Origin: Chloroflexota bacterium | GTDB lineage: Bacteria > Chloroflexota > Anaerolineae > Anaerolineales > Anaerolineaceae | Direction of reading: 5' to 3' | Assembly: GCA_016838895.1 (NCBI GenBank) | Contig: JAEKNU010000001.1 | Coordinates: 62,001-126,000, forward strand | DNA: 64,000 nucleotides | Shown: positions 63,319-64,000 of the stretch, piece after piece | Layout: every line of letters begins with the position of its first letter | How positions within the stretch are numbered: the first letter of the stretch is position 1 | The notes under the pieces: generated by a model | The model's database searches: none | Told to the model about the DNA's origin: nothing | The model's input: only the letters and a program-made list of their open reading frames with translations | Program-made: the position numbers and the translations under genes

Positions 63319-64000
63319 ATGGATTTAGCATCCGTTGGTGGAATTGTAGCCGCAGGCATTATTCTTGTAGTTGTCATGATTTTGGATGGTGGTTCACCGG
63401 CTGAATTATTTTCACATGCAGCCCCGATTATCCTCACACTGGGTGGATCAGCAGCCATTGCTACTGCTACCGGACCCATAGATGTATTATTTAAACTGCC
63501 CAAATATTTCAGAATCACATTTACGAAAAACAAATACAATGAAATCCAAACAATAATGCAAATTACATCAATGGCAGACAAAGCCAGGCGTGAAGGATTA
63601 TTGGCTCTGGAAGACGAAAGTAAAAAGGTTGATGATAATTTTTTGCGAAAAGGAATCATGCTGGTAGTTGATGGAATTGAACCAGCGCAAGTTCAGGGAA
63701 TTCTTGAATTAGAAATATCTCAAATGAAACAGCGTCATGAAGTAGGTATCAATTGGTTTGTACAGGCTGGTGGATTTTCACCTACATTTGGCATTATTGG
63801 TACGGTTATGGGGCTTATTAATGTATTGAAAGAATTGTCCGATCCTGAAAAATTGGCTATCTCTATTGCCAGTGCTTTTTTGGCTACTTTATGGGGTTTA
63901 TTATCAGCAAATATGATCTGGCTGCCAATTGGCGGAAAGCTATCAGCCAGAAACTTTGAAGAAGTTGCCTACCGAAAAATGCTGGTGGAAGGTATTTTAG
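63319..64000 (+). CDS. motA: Flagellar motor protein MotA, 5' part (cut by window end)
   Basis: The first ~227 residues of the flagellar stator subunit, which with MotB conducts ions to power rotation. N-terminal helix ASVGGIVAAGIILVVVMI, TLGGSAAIATATGP, the cytoplasmic loop (AREGLLALE-type segment RREGLLALEDES), and the pore region GGFSPTFGIIGTVMGLINVL and ASAFLATLWGLLSANMIWLP. AAAAGGAGATA precedes the start. MotB is expected just outside the window. Shows that this genome has at least a motor operon. Confidence 0.96.
   Translation, partial: MDLASVGGIVAAGIILVVVMILDGGSPAELFSHAAPIILTLGGSAAIATATGPIDVLFKLPKYFRITFTKNKYNEIQTIMQITSMADKARREGLLALEDESKKVDDNFLRKGIMLVVDGIEPAQVQGILELEISQMKQRHEVGINWFVQAGGFSPTFGIIGTVMGLINVLKELSDPEKLAISIASAFLATLWGLLSANMIWLPIGGKLSARNFEEVAYRKMLVEGIL

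Overview
The window looks like a chromosomal segment of a low-to-moderate GC member of the Chloroflexota, probably Anaerolineae. The evidence is indirect: the substrate-binding lipoprotein at 51973 has the Ala/Pro/Thr/Glu-rich linker after its lipobox Cys that is typical of this phylum, and there is a split GcvPA/GcvPB, a fused KorA/KorB ferredoxin oxidoreductase and a very short Flp-type pilin. The end of the window carries flagellar genes (FlbD, MotA), so the organism may be motile. No rRNA, tRNA, prophage, transposase or CRISPR array was seen.

Layout. 1-9.8 kb: the tail of a sensor kinase and a sigma-54 activator without a DNA-binding domain, then a near-perfect -24/-12 promoter driving a three-gene operon: a small two-helix membrane protein, a 1768-residue TPR protein and a cytoplasmic TPR plus gingipain/caspase-like (C25) protease. 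I consider this the best candidate for an undescribed system. 9.8-16.4 kb: alaS, an unlisted 48-residue Flp pilin, and gcvH-gcvPA-gcvPB behind a single-aptamer glycine riboswitch. 16.4-23.8 kb: a minus-strand operon of a Ycf46-like AAA+ ATPase, Hsp70-like ATPase, Ycf35/DUF1257, DUF2997, a WD40-like protein and an MFS transporter. 24-26 kb: glmS behind a glmS ribozyme.

26-30 kb is an accessory-looking stretch: a 252-bp element with terminal inverted repeats, a tandem GNAT gene followed by a decayed partial copy of its end, three tandem c-di-GMP-I (GEMM) aptamers with their own promoter and terminator but no reading frame, two small stress-type genes, and an RHH/PemK toxin-antitoxin pair. 30-34 kb: pdxS and a class III aminotransferase divergent from a MocR/PdxR-type regulator. 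34-37 kb: a LuxR-type response regulator and its membrane kinase. 37-41 kb: an adenylation-carrier protein, a Gate-domain membrane protein and an EamA transporter, tightly packed.

41-51.8 kb is mostly metabolism: a Cys-motif protein, Mrp ATPase, RicT-like PSP1 protein, GntR/FCD regulator, korAB, sulfurtransferase, a GNAT-like protein, pyruvate kinase, an SDR and an FmdB zinc ribbon. 51.9-55.8 kb: a phosphonate-type ABC transporter (phnD, phnC and an oversized phnE). 55.8-63 kb: a queuosine-precursor-type transporter, a PucR/CdaR regulator, an OmpR-type regulator and two soluble kinases, one with a degenerate ATP-binding domain. 63.1-64 kb: FlbD and the start of MotA, cut by the window edge.

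Recurrent themes are RNA-level control (glycine riboswitch, glmS ribozyme, c-di-GMP aptamers), dense two-component signalling, and a possible surface/motility link (Flp pilin, c-di-GMP, flagellar motor, sigma-54 activator). All function calls rest on motif recognition by eye; no database search was run.
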